Shown: piece after piece, positions 1 to 6,105 of the stretch | Layout: the number at the start of each line of letters is the position of its first letter | Numbering within the stretch: position 1 is the stretch's first letter | Assembly: GCA_003978285.1 (NCBI GenBank) | Contig: QOAB01000090.1 | Span: 1-12,628, forward strand | Source: Candidatus Thioglobus sp. | GTDB taxonomy: Bacteria > Pseudomonadota > Gammaproteobacteria > PS1 > Thioglobaceae | Reading direction: 5' to 3' | Length of the DNA: 12,628 nt | Made by a program: the position numbers and the translations under genes | Notes under the pieces: generated by a model | Told to the model about the DNA's origin: nothing | The model's database searches: none | What the model saw: only the letters and a program-made list of their open reading frames with translations

Positions 1-462
1 ATTAAGCGATCCGGTGTTAAAAATTGCATAAATTAGCGGGGAGAACATCATCCACATAATTGCAAGCACTATTAACATTACCGACAAGAAGATTGAAGGG
101 CAGGAGCCATTAGCTTTAAATGCGGATAATAAAACATCTGTAAGAGCGGGTTTTTTACCAGATTCGATACGTTTTGAGCCATCATACAAACTCATTGCTG
201 AAATTGGACCAAGAAGTAATACCACAACGCCCACCAAGGGAACCCTTACATCATGAAGGCTTTGAGATGAAGAGAGGTAAGTCCAAAGGTTATAAGTGAC
301 AATAGAAAATAATGAACCATAGAATAGTGCCAGTAACGGACTTGTCATGAAATCGGAGATACCCTTCCTGAGCCAAGTGATTGGCGCGCTGAGGGCTACG
401 TGATTAACCTGTGCTGTTTTACCCAGGTGCTCCTTCATTCTTGCAGTTTTCGGTATTGCCAT
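1..462 (-). CDS. DUF2189 family integral membrane protein (3' part outside window)
   Basis: Reading the minus strand from an ATG at 462-460 gives 154 codons with no stop up to the window edge, so the C-terminus is missing. A GAGGAG ribosome site (472-477) lies about nine bases upstream and fixes the start. The N-terminal 30 residues are polar (begins MAIPKTARMKEH). They are followed by a 'PITWLRKGISDFMTSP' segment and three visible hydrophobic stretches at about residues 40-60, 75-95 and 125-150. The amphipathic 'W..G..DF...P' segment before the first helix and the 'GP..A..LYD.S+R.E.G' motif after the second are typical of DUF2189 (PF09955), a family of unknown function often found near cytochrome c oxidase genes. 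The gene is divergent from coxB and shares its control region, so a link to the oxidase is plausible but unproven. The family assignment was made by eye. Confidence 0.8.
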   Translation of the reverse strand, partial: MAIPKTARMKEHLGKTAQVNHVALSAPITWLRKGISDFMTSPLLALFYGSLFSIVTYNLWTYLSSSQSLHDVRVPLVGVVVLLLGPISAMSLYDGSKRIESGKKPALTDVLLSAFKANGSCPSIFLSVMLIVLAIMWMMFSPLIYAIFNTGSLN

Positions 463-495
463 TTTTATAATCTCCTCACGAATACTAAATTATGC

Positions 496-524
496 ATTAA
501 ATCAGACCTTGACAAAGTTGTCAA
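496..524 (-). promoter_or_regulatory. sigma70-type promoter for the DUF2189 gene
   Basis: On the minus strand a perfect -35 TTGACA (524-519) is followed after exactly 17 bases by TTTAAT (501-496), which matches the -10 consensus at five of six positions. Transcription would begin near 489, leaving about 27 bases of leader containing the GAGGAG ribosome site. This is the best sigma70 match in the divergent region. Confidence 0.6.
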
Positions 525-525
525 G
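508..525. promoter_or_regulatory. perfect 8-2-8 inverted repeat over the minus-strand -35 (candidate operator)
   Basis: CTTGACAA-AG-TTGTCAAG is a perfect dyad with eight-base arms and a two-base centre. Its right arm, read on the minus strand, contains the -35 hexamer TTGACA of the DUF2189 promoter. A dimeric regulator bound here would occlude RNA polymerase at that promoter. The arms contain no recognised regulator consensus, so the protein is unknown. The dyad is seen directly; the operator role is inferred. Confidence 0.45.
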
Positions 526-550
526 AAGATGTCACGATAATCTATTTATT

Positions 551-571
551 CCTAAATGAAGTTGATTTAGG
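551..571. promoter_or_regulatory. 7-bp inverted repeat upstream of coxB
   Basis: CCTAAAT (551-557) and ATTTAGG (565-571) are perfect inverted arms separated by seven bases, about 45-60 bases upstream of the likely coxB -10. The right arm overlaps a degenerate FNR-like sequence, TTGAT-TTAG-GTTAA (562-575), which matches TTGAT-N4-ATCAA at eight of ten fixed positions. The dyad could be an activator site for coxB, but seven-base repeats also arise by chance in A+T-rich DNA. Confidence 0.25.
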
Positions 572-612
572 TTAATTTATTGGTTTTTTAATGAAACAAT
601 ACAAAAATTAAG

Positions 613-618
613 TATAAT
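613..618 (+). promoter_or_regulatory. -10 element of the probable coxB promoter
   Basis: A perfect TATAAT lies 66 bases before the coxB start codon. No good -35 is present at 16-19 bases upstream: the best are TAATGA or TTAATG in a run of A and T. The promoter may therefore depend on an activator. Transcription would start near 625, leaving a leader of about 60 bases. Confidence 0.45.
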
Positions 619-684
619 TTGCAACAGTTTTTAGTGCGAACTTCGTATTAGAAAATGAAAGATATTTATTTATTTGGAGGATTT

Positions 685-1794
685 ATGAAAAGATTAACAA
701 CTCTTTTAAGCACCCTAGTTGGCATGATGTCAACCAATGTGTTTGCTGAGTACGGCCTTAACATGACTAAAGGTGTAACTTCAATCAGTCGTGATATTTA
801 TGATTTGCACATGCTGGTATTTTGGATTTGTGTAATTATTGCGGTACTTGTATTCGGTGCAATGTTTTACTCTGTGTTTGCACACAGACAATCAAAAGGC
901 GCAGTTGCGGCTCAATTTCATGAAAGCACTAAGGCTGAATTTCTTTGGACAGCAATTCCAGTTATTATTCTAGTTGGTATGGCAATCCCTGCTTCTAAAA
1001 CATTGATTGATTTAGAAGACACTTCTAAAGCGGAGATGAATATTATGATTACTGGTCACCAATGGAAGTGGCAGTATGATTATCCAAAAGAAGGTATTAG
1101 CTTTATTTCTAATTTAGCACAATCTCATAAAGACGTGGTTACAGGCACAGACGCTGAGCGTGAAGCGGTTGGTAACTATTTACTTGAAGTAGACAAACAT
1201 TTGGTTTTACCAGTGGACACTGCGATTCGCTTCCTAATCACTTCAAACGACGTAATCCACAATTGGTGGGTGCCAGCCTTTGGTGTGAAGCAAGATGCTA
1301 ACCCAGGCTTTATTAATGATGCATGGGCTCAAATTGATGAAATCGGTACTTACCGTGGTCAGTGTGCTGAGCTTTGTGGCAAAGACCACGGCTTTATGCC
1401 AATTGTGGTTGATGTGGTTTCTAAAGCAGACTACGCTAAGTGGGTGACTGAGCAGCAAGCAGCAGCGAAAGCAGCAGCAGACAGCGCTAATAAAACATGG
1501 TCTAAAGATGAGCTGATGGCGCAAGGTGAAGGTGTATATAACACTAACTGTGCTGGCTGTCATAAGAAAGACGGCTCAGGTATGCCGCCAATCTTCCCGC
1601 CAATGAAAGACTCACCAATTGCAAACGGTGCGGCAGCTGATCACATCGGTATTGTTCTACACGGTAAGGGTGGCATGCCAACCTTCAAGATGTTAGGTGA
1701 TGCAGATCTTGCAGCAGTAATTACTTATGAAAGAAATGCCTTTGGTAACACAGGCAGTGTTGTTCAACCTTCAGATGTTACATCTGCACGTTAA
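685..1794 (+). CDS. coxB: cytochrome c oxidase subunit II with fused cytochrome c domain (caa3-type)
   Basis: Subunit II takes electrons from cytochrome c through its CuA centre and passes them to subunit I. The start chosen is the second in-frame ATG, because GGAGG (676-680) lies just before it and a clean signal peptide follows (MKRLTTLLSTLVGMMSTNVFA, cut near residue 21). An ATG at 655 has no ribosome site. Two membrane helices lie at about residues 42-66 and 86-107. The periplasmic cupredoxin domain keeps all expected CuA ligands: H192 (in VIHNWW), C227, E229, C231, H235 and M238 (CAELCGKDHGFM). An Ala-rich linker at about residues 257-270 leads to a C-terminal class I cytochrome c domain with CAGCH (C289, C292, H293) and likely axial M331 in GGMPTF. 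The protein is 369 residues, longer than a plain subunit II because of this fusion. coxA follows 16 bases downstream. Confidence 0.96.
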   Translation: MKRLTTLLSTLVGMMSTNVFAEYGLNMTKGVTSISRDIYDLHMLVFWICVIIAVLVFGAMFYSVFAHRQSKGAVAAQFHESTKAEFLWTAIPVIILVGMAIPASKTLIDLEDTSKAEMNIMITGHQWKWQYDYPKEGISFISNLAQSHKDVVTGTDAEREAVGNYLLEVDKHLVLPVDTAIRFLITSNDVIHNWWVPAFGVKQDANPGFINDAWAQIDEIGTYRGQCAELCGKDHGFMPIVVDVVSKADYAKWVTEQQAAAKAAADSANKTWSKDELMAQGEGVYNTNCAGCHKKDGSGMPPIFPPMKDSPIANGAAADHIGIVLHGKGGMPTFKMLGDADLAAVITYERNAFGNTGSVVQPSDVTSAR

Positions 1795-1810
1795 TTAAAG
1801 GAGAAATAAA

Positions 1811-3418
1811 ATGACAACAGCAACAGCTTCTCACGACGATCACCATCACGGCCCTGAAAAAGGCTTGATGAGATGGGTCAAGACAACGAACCATAAAGAC
1901 ATTGGTTCACTTTATATGTGGTTTGCCTTCACTATGTTATTAGTGGGCGGCGCCTTCGCAATGGGTATTCGCCTTGAATTATTAGCGCCGGGTATGCAGT
2001 ACATGGAGCCACAATTCTTCAATCAGTTAACGACTATGCATGGCTTGATCATGGTATTCGGTGCAATTATGCCGGCCTTTGTGGGCTTGGGTAACTGGCT
2101 GATTCCAATGATGATAGGCGCGCCTGATATGGCACTACCGCGTATGAATAACTGGTCTTTCTGGATTCTACCATTTGCGGGCGGTATCTTATTAAGCACA
2201 TTCTTTATGGAAGGCGGCGCACCAGCATTTGGTTGGACGTTCTACGCACCATTGTCAACAACGTTTGCACCAGATAGCACGGACTTCTTCATCTTCGCAG
2301 TTCACTTGTTAGGTTTCTCATCTATTATGGGTGCGATTAACATTATTGCAACAGTACTTAACATGCGTGCACCTGAGATGAAACTAATGGACATGCCATT
2401 ATTCGTATGGACATGGTTGATTACTTCATTCTTACTAATCGGCGCGATGCCAGTATTAGCGGGCGCAGTAACAATGATGCTAACGGACCGTAATTTTGGT
2501 ACATCATTCTTTGATGCAACCGGTGGTGGCGACCCAGTATTATTCCAGCATATCTTCTGGTTCTTTGGTCACCCTGAAGTATATATTATGATTTTGCCAG
2601 CATTTGGTGTGGTTTCTCACATTATCCCAACCTTTGCTCGTAAGCCATTATTTGGTTATTCTTCAATGGTATATGCAACAGCATCAATCGCATTCTTGTC
2701 ATACATTGTATGGGCGCACCACATGTTCTTAACCGGTATGCCGGTCGCAGGTGAGCTGTACTTTATGTACGCAACGATGTTAATTGCGGTACCAACGGGT
2801 GTTAAGGTCTTTAACTGGATTGCCACCATGTGGAAAGGTTCAATGACATTTGAGACACCAATGTTATGGGCAGTATCTTTTGTATTCTTATTCACCATTG
2901 GTGGTTTCTCTGGCTTAATGCTAGGTATCGTGCCAGCAGACATCCAGTATCACGATACTTACTTCGTGGTTGCACACTTCCATTACGTACTAGTAACAGG
3001 TGCACTATGGGGAATTATTGCTGCGGTATTTTATTGGTTACCTAAGTGGACTGGTAAGATGTACAACGAAACTTTGGCTAAGATACATTTCTGGTGGGCA
3101 GTAATTGCGGTTAACGTATTGTTCTTCCCTCAGCATTTCTTAGGCCTTGCAGGTATGCCTCGTCGTGTCCCTGACTATTCATTACAGTTTGCAGATTTCA
3201 ACTTAATCTCTTCATTAGGTGGTTTTGCCTTCGGTGCATCATTCATCCTATTGACTTACATCGTGATTGATTGTATTCGTAATGGTAAGCCAGCTAGCGC
3301 GCGTCCTTGGCCAAGTGCAAAAGGTTTAGAGTGGACATTAGACCCAAAAGCTGAATACCATTCATTTAACAAAGCACCATCAAGAGAGTTAATTGTGCAA
3401 GAGTCTCAAAACTCTTAA
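1811..3418 (+). CDS. coxA: cytochrome c oxidase subunit I (aa3-type, A-family haem-copper oxidase)
   Basis: This is the catalytic subunit that reduces O2 to water and pumps protons across the inner membrane. AGGAG at 1799-1803 precedes the start. It has 535 residues with about twelve helices. Haem a ligands are H77 (HGLIMVF) and H391. CuB ligands are H254, H303 and H304, with cross-link tyrosine Y258 in HPEVY. The haem a3 ligand is H389 in VAHFHYV. D107 (APDMALPR) is the D-channel entrance and E256 in HPEVY is the D-channel glutamate, which together identify the A1 type. The N-terminus has a short His/Asp cluster (HDDHHHG, residues 8-14) before the conserved 'TNHKDIG'. The stop TAA shares its last A with the ATG of the next small ORF, so the two are probably translationally coupled. 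Confidence 0.98.
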   Translation: MTTATASHDDHHHGPEKGLMRWVKTTNHKDIGSLYMWFAFTMLLVGGAFAMGIRLELLAPGMQYMEPQFFNQLTTMHGLIMVFGAIMPAFVGLGNWLIPMMIGAPDMALPRMNNWSFWILPFAGGILLSTFFMEGGAPAFGWTFYAPLSTTFAPDSTDFFIFAVHLLGFSSIMGAINIIATVLNMRAPEMKLMDMPLFVWTWLITSFLLIGAMPVLAGAVTMMLTDRNFGTSFFDATGGGDPVLFQHIFWFFGHPEVYIMILPAFGVVSHIIPTFARKPLFGYSSMVYATASIAFLSYIVWAHHMFLTGMPVAGELYFMYATMLIAVPTGVKVFNWIATMWKGSMTFETPMLWAVSFVFLFTIGGFSGLMLGIVPADIQYHDTYFVVAHFHYVLVTGALWGIIAAVFYWLPKWTGKMYNETLAKIHFWWAVIAVNVLFFPQHFLGLAGMPRRVPDYSLQFADFNLISSLGGFAFGASFILLTYIVIDCIRNGKPASARPWPSAKGLEWTLDPKAEYHSFNKAPSRELIVQESQNS

Positions 3419-3516
3419 TGGATGATAGAAGAAAAGGCGTTGTTATTACCGCGGTAATTGTAGGCGCCATAGCGATAGGAGTATTTACAGCGACCATCGT
3501 GCTTTATGGTGGCTGA
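3418..3516 (+). CDS. 32-residue single-helix protein between coxA and ctaG
   Basis: An ATG formed by the last A of the coxA stop (TAATG) opens a 32-codon frame that ends two bases before the ctaG ATG, so it fills the gap almost exactly. The product has a charged start (MDDRRKG), one hydrophobic helix at about residues 8-29 and an LYGG end. Many proteobacterial cox clusters carry a tiny one-helix protein at this position, sometimes annotated as a cytochrome oxidase small assembly protein. This ORF fits by position, size and topology, but I do not recognise its sequence. It has no separate ribosome site, so it would rely on coupling to coxA. The exact fit and the stop/start overlap, which is also seen at ccoO-ccoQ, favour a real gene. 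Confidence 0.65.
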   Translation: MDDRRKGVVITAVIVGAIAIGVFTATIVLYGG

Positions 3517-3518
3517 TT

Positions 3519-4043
3519 ATGAAACAAAATAATAAAATAACAAGAGGGTTCTGGATAAAGTTAGTCTCAGCGCCGATATTGATGTTTTTCTTTGCTTATG
3601 CAATGGTGCCTATTTATGATGTCTTTTGTGAAATCACAGGCTTCAATGGCACAACTGGCAGGGTAGATACTGAACAACAATATACGGTAGATGAGAACCG
3701 CAAGGTCGAAGTGAGTTTTTTTGCTATGACCATGGGCGGGTTTCCAGTACAGTTTGGGCCAAAGGTAAAATCAATGGAAATCATACCTGGTAAGTTTTAT
3801 ACAGCCAGTTATATTGCCAAGAACAATACCGATGAAACAGTGGTTGGCCAAGCAATCCCTAGTGTTGCACCGACAGATGCGGCACTTTATTTTAAAAAGT
3901 TAGAATGTTTCTGTTTTAATAGACAGGTATTCAAACCACATGAGGAGGTTGAGATGACTTTAAGATTTGTGGTGGAGCCGGAAATGGATGAGCGAATAAA
4001 GGATATTAGCTTGTCTTATAATTTTTTTAAACTTGAAAGCTAA
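3519..4043 (+). CDS. ctaG: cytochrome c oxidase assembly protein CtaG/Cox11
   Basis: CtaG is a membrane-anchored copper chaperone that inserts CuB into subunit I of aa3-type oxidases. The 174-residue product has one N-terminal helix (about residues 12-32) followed by a periplasmic immunoglobulin-like domain. Family hallmarks are C37 in 'YDVFCEITGFNGTTG', 'QFGPKVKSMEIIPG' (78-91), and the copper-binding CFCF motif (C130, C132) followed by 'FVVEPEMDERI..ISLSYNFF'. Length is normal for the family. No strong ribosome site precedes the start, so translation probably depends on the 32-residue ORF ending two bases upstream. Its place between coxA and coxC is the usual proteobacterial one. Confidence 0.95.
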   Translation: MKQNNKITRGFWIKLVSAPILMFFFAYAMVPIYDVFCEITGFNGTTGRVDTEQQYTVDENRKVEVSFFAMTMGGFPVQFGPKVKSMEIIPGKFYTASYIAKNNTDETVVGQAIPSVAPTDAALYFKKLECFCFNRQVFKPHEEVEMTLRFVVEPEMDERIKDISLSYNFFKLES

Positions 4044-4058
4044 AAAGAGGAAGGAACT

Positions 4059-4979
4059 ATGAGCGAACAAGAATATTACGTACCAAGCGGTACTTACTGG
4101 CCAATTATTGGCTCAATCGGTGTATCAACATTATTTGTTGGTTTTGCAAATCAAATGCACGGTGTAGAATGGGGCGGCTCAGTGATGGTGCTTGGTTTTG
4201 CAATTATGGTTTTTATGATGTTTGGTTGGTTTGGCCAGGTTGTGAATGAAAGTACTAATGGCATCTACAACAAGCAAGTTGATCGTTCATTCCGTTGGGG
4301 AATGAGCTGGTTCATCTTCTCTGAAGTGATGTTTTTCGCCGCTTTTTTTGGCGCACTATTCTATGCAAGACAGCTGTCTGTTCCATGGTTAGGCGGTGCA
4401 GATAACAATATCTTTACGCCAGACTTATGGAACGCATTTAGTGCTTCTTGGCATCAGATGGCATTCATATCGCCAGGTACAGAATTACAATCAGGCACAG
4501 TGATGAGCTTCCCTGCCGTTCCTGCAACAGGTATTGAAACAGCAACGCCAGCAATGGTAGTTGATCCATGGGGTTTGCCAGCACTTAATACTGCTTTGCT
4601 ACTAGCATCAGGTGTAACACTAACTTTTGCTCACCATGCACTACGTTCAGGCCATCGTGATCAAATTGTTGGTTGGTTGGTCGCTACTATTGCTTTGGGT
4701 GTCGCTTTCTTAGGCTTCCAAATTATGGAATATGGTCACGCTTACCATGATGGCTTGAAGTTAACTTCTGGTATTTACGGCTCTACCTTCTACATGTTGA
4801 CTGGCTTTCACGGCTTCCATGTAACCGTTGGTGTTATCATGTTAACGGTTATTTTATATCGTGTTCAGAAAGGCCACTTTAGCGCAGACAATCACTTCGG
4901 TTTTGAAGGTGTTGCTTGGTATTGGCATTTTGTAGACGTGGTTTGGTTAGGCTTATTCGTCTTTGTTTACTGGCTATAA
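4059..4979 (+). CDS. coxC: cytochrome c oxidase subunit III
   Basis: Subunit III is a seven-helix membrane protein that packs against subunit I and helps sustain turnover and proton uptake. The 306-residue product starts 'MSEQEYYVPSGTYWPIIGS', has the conserved 'FRWGMSWFIFSEVMFFAAFFGALFYAR' block (positions within residues 78-104), 'NTALLLASGVTLTFAHHAL' before the later helices, and the terminal 'TGFHGFHVTVGVIML...WYWHFVDVVWLGLFVFVYW' hallmark (about residues 248-305). A purine-rich ribosome site (AGAGGAAGG) lies immediately upstream, and the gene starts 15 bases after ctaG. The loop of about 70 residues after the third block is longer than a minimal subunit III but typical of gammaproteobacterial members. 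A strong terminator follows within 15 bases of the stop. Confidence 0.97.
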   Translation: MSEQEYYVPSGTYWPIIGSIGVSTLFVGFANQMHGVEWGGSVMVLGFAIMVFMMFGWFGQVVNESTNGIYNKQVDRSFRWGMSWFIFSEVMFFAAFFGALFYARQLSVPWLGGADNNIFTPDLWNAFSASWHQMAFISPGTELQSGTVMSFPAVPATGIETATPAMVVDPWGLPALNTALLLASGVTLTFAHHALRSGHRDQIVGWLVATIALGVAFLGFQIMEYGHAYHDGLKLTSGIYGSTFYMLTGFHGFHVTVGVIMLTVILYRVQKGHFSADNHFGFEGVAWYWHFVDVVWLGLFVFVYWL

Positions 4980-4993
4980 TAGCTAGCTAGAAC

Positions 4994-5029
4994 AATAAAA
5001 AAGGCCCCTTTATTGGGGCCTTTTTTATT
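4994..5029 (+). terminator. intrinsic terminator after coxC
   Basis: A GGCCCC/GGGGCC core (5003-5008 with 5015-5020), extended by A/T pairs to about fifteen base pairs with a six-base loop, is followed by T6 and more A/T. The flanking A-tract makes the hairpin partly symmetric. It lies between coxC and the DUF2909 gene, inside what is otherwise one assembly cluster, so it should limit read-through into the last two genes. Confidence 0.9.
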
Positions 5030-5054
5030 ATAAGTAAAAAAACAGGAGTTGTTT

Positions 5055-5297
5055 ATGACAGAAGTTGTTATTGTTTTAATTATTATTGCCATATTGGTGG
5101 CACTAGGTTTTGGTCTAATTGGTATGGTCAAAGGCGGTAAAGCAGGTTCTGATAAGATGTTTAAGTCATTAGTGACACGTGTCTCTTTGTCAGTGTTTTT
5201 ATTTTTACTAGTGCTGTTTGCTGGCTACATGGGCTGGATTAAGCCGAACGTAATGATGATTGATGCGCCTTCGGTACAAACACCCGTACAAAAATGA
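5055..5297 (+). CDS. DUF2909 twin-transmembrane protein
   Basis: The 80-residue product (starting MTEVVIVLIIIAILVALGFG) consists of two hydrophobic helices at about residues 3-25 and 42-63, separated by a basic 'KGGKAGSDKMFKSLVTRVS' loop, and a short periplasmic tail. This pattern fits the DUF2909 twin-transmembrane family, found beside coxC and SURF1 in Pseudomonas-like cox clusters and of unknown function. The start at 5055 is chosen over the TTG at 5049 because AGGAG (5044-5048) sits six bases before it. Its stop overlaps the SURF1 start (ATGA), which indicates coupled translation. It follows the coxC terminator directly and has no obvious promoter of its own. Confidence 0.8.
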   Translation: MTEVVIVLIIIAILVALGFGLIGMVKGGKAGSDKMFKSLVTRVSLSVFLFLLVLFAGYMGWIKPNVMMIDAPSVQTPVQK

Positions 5298-5989
5298 TCA
5301 AACGCAGTTTTATCTTGCCAGGGGTTTTAATTTCTCTAACGGTTTTGGGTTTACTGTCATTAGGGTTTTGGCAACTTGATCGTGCAGATGAAAAACGCGC
5401 CATTGAAAGCGCTATCGTTGTGGCCCAATCAAACCCCGCTCAGCTGGTGGAAGCTAATGAAATTCTCGATAAAGAACACTACCGCGTGTTGCTCAATGGT
5501 TATTTTGATACGAATAAGCAGTTTATTTATGACAATCAGATTGTTAAAGGCAATGCAGGCTACTATGTTTTAACTCCATTTGTGCTCAATGCAAAAACAG
5601 CGATTTTGGTTAATCGCGGGTTTGTACCTTGGTATGGAAAACGTGGTGAGCTTGCTGATATTGAAATAGACAGTCAACCAAGAACCATTGAAGTCGGCTT
5701 GATTAGACCCAAACAACGCATTGAGCTAAAACAACAAGCGGTCAGCACAACCTTTCCAATACTGATTCAGTCATTAGATCTTGATCAGCTCTCGCAATTA
5801 TCCAACTATCAAATCATTCCAATGTTGGCACAGCTTGACATTAAAGCTAGCAAAGGATTCTTTAGACAATGGAAGCCATTTTATGGCAGTGTTGATAAGC
5901 ATTTGGGCTACGCATTGCAATGGTTTTTAATGGCTTTGGTACTTAGTATTATCGCTATTAGGTTGCTAATAAAAAATAGCAGAAATTGA
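5294..5989 (+). CDS. SURF1 family cytochrome c oxidase assembly protein
   Basis: SURF1 proteins bind haem a and help load it into subunit I of aa3-type oxidases. The 231-residue product has helices at both ends (about residues 7-25 and 205-225) around a periplasmic domain, as in the family. Visible hallmarks are 'LGFWQLDRADEK' (23-34), 'GNAGYYVLTPF', 'ILVNRGFVPWYGKRGEL' in the middle, and 'HLGYALQWFLMAL' leading into the last helix. Length is normal. The start overlaps the preceding stop by four bases (ATGA). The stop codon itself lies inside the FNR/ANR box that precedes the cbb3 operon, so coding and regulatory sequence overlap there. Confidence 0.93.
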   Translation: MIKRSFILPGVLISLTVLGLLSLGFWQLDRADEKRAIESAIVVAQSNPAQLVEANEILDKEHYRVLLNGYFDTNKQFIYDNQIVKGNAGYYVLTPFVLNAKTAILVNRGFVPWYGKRGELADIEIDSQPRTIEVGLIRPKQRIELKQQAVSTTFPILIQSLDLDQLSQLSNYQIIPMLAQLDIKASKGFFRQWKPFYGSVDKHLGYALQWFLMALVLSIIAIRLLIKNSRN

Positions 5990-5999
5990 TCTATATCAA
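5986..5999. promoter_or_regulatory. perfect FNR/ANR box upstream of ccoN
   Basis: TTGAT-CTAT-ATCAA matches the FNR/ANR consensus TTGAT-N4-ATCAA at every fixed position, with one further matched pair outside (A/T). Its centre is 5992.5. A -10 element TATCAT at 6022-6027 implies a start near 6034, which puts the box at about -41.5, the standard class II activation position. FNR/ANR proteins carry an oxygen-labile iron-sulfur cluster and commonly activate cbb3 operons when oxygen is low. Confidence 0.85.
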
Positions 6000-6013
6000 T
6001 AACCTGTTATTGA
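5996..6013. promoter_or_regulatory. perfect 8-2-8 inverted repeat between FNR box and -10 (candidate operator)
   Basis: TCAATAAC-CT-GTTATTGA is a perfect dyad with eight-base arms and a two-base centre. It overlaps the right half of the FNR box and covers about -38 to -21 of the inferred promoter. A protein bound here would compete with FNR/ANR or with polymerase. It is too A/T-rich and too tightly looped to be a terminator. The regulator is unknown. Confidence 0.4.
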
Positions 6014-6014
6014 C

Positions 6015-6043
6015 TTGACGGTATCATTCAGTCTATGTAGAAT
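6015..6043 (+). promoter_or_regulatory. second, FNR-independent promoter candidate for ccoN
   Basis: TTGACG (6015-6020), a 17-base spacer and TAGAAT (6038-6043) each match the sigma70 hexamers at five of six positions. This would start transcription near 6050 and overlaps the FNR-dependent promoter. If active, it would give a basal level of cbb3 oxidase in air. Confidence 0.4.
6022..6027 (+). promoter_or_regulatory. -10 element of the FNR-dependent ccoN promoter
   Basis: TATCAT matches TATAAT at five of six positions and sits exactly where a class II FNR promoter needs it. No -35 hexamer is present at the right distance, as expected where the activator replaces it. The leader to the ccoN ATG would be about 72 bases. 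Confidence 0.6.
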
Positions 6044-6105
6044 TACCATTTATTTTAAAAAATCCCAATGATGACAAGGGTATTATTGAATCGAGGAGAA
6101 GGTTA

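Noticed and set aside
655..684. Upstream ATG extending coxB by ten residues
   Set aside because: No ribosome site precedes it, and the extension would bury the signal peptide. The ATG at 685 has GGAGG and a clean signal sequence.
1823..1855. His/Asp-rich N-terminus of CoxA as a special metal site
   Set aside because: Short histidine-rich N-terminal tails occur in several bacterial subunit I proteins, and nothing else supports a metal-binding role.
4979..4990. AGCTAGCTAG palindrome just after coxC
   Set aside because: Short, self-similar four-base repetition next to the terminator, with no partner site or known binding consensus.
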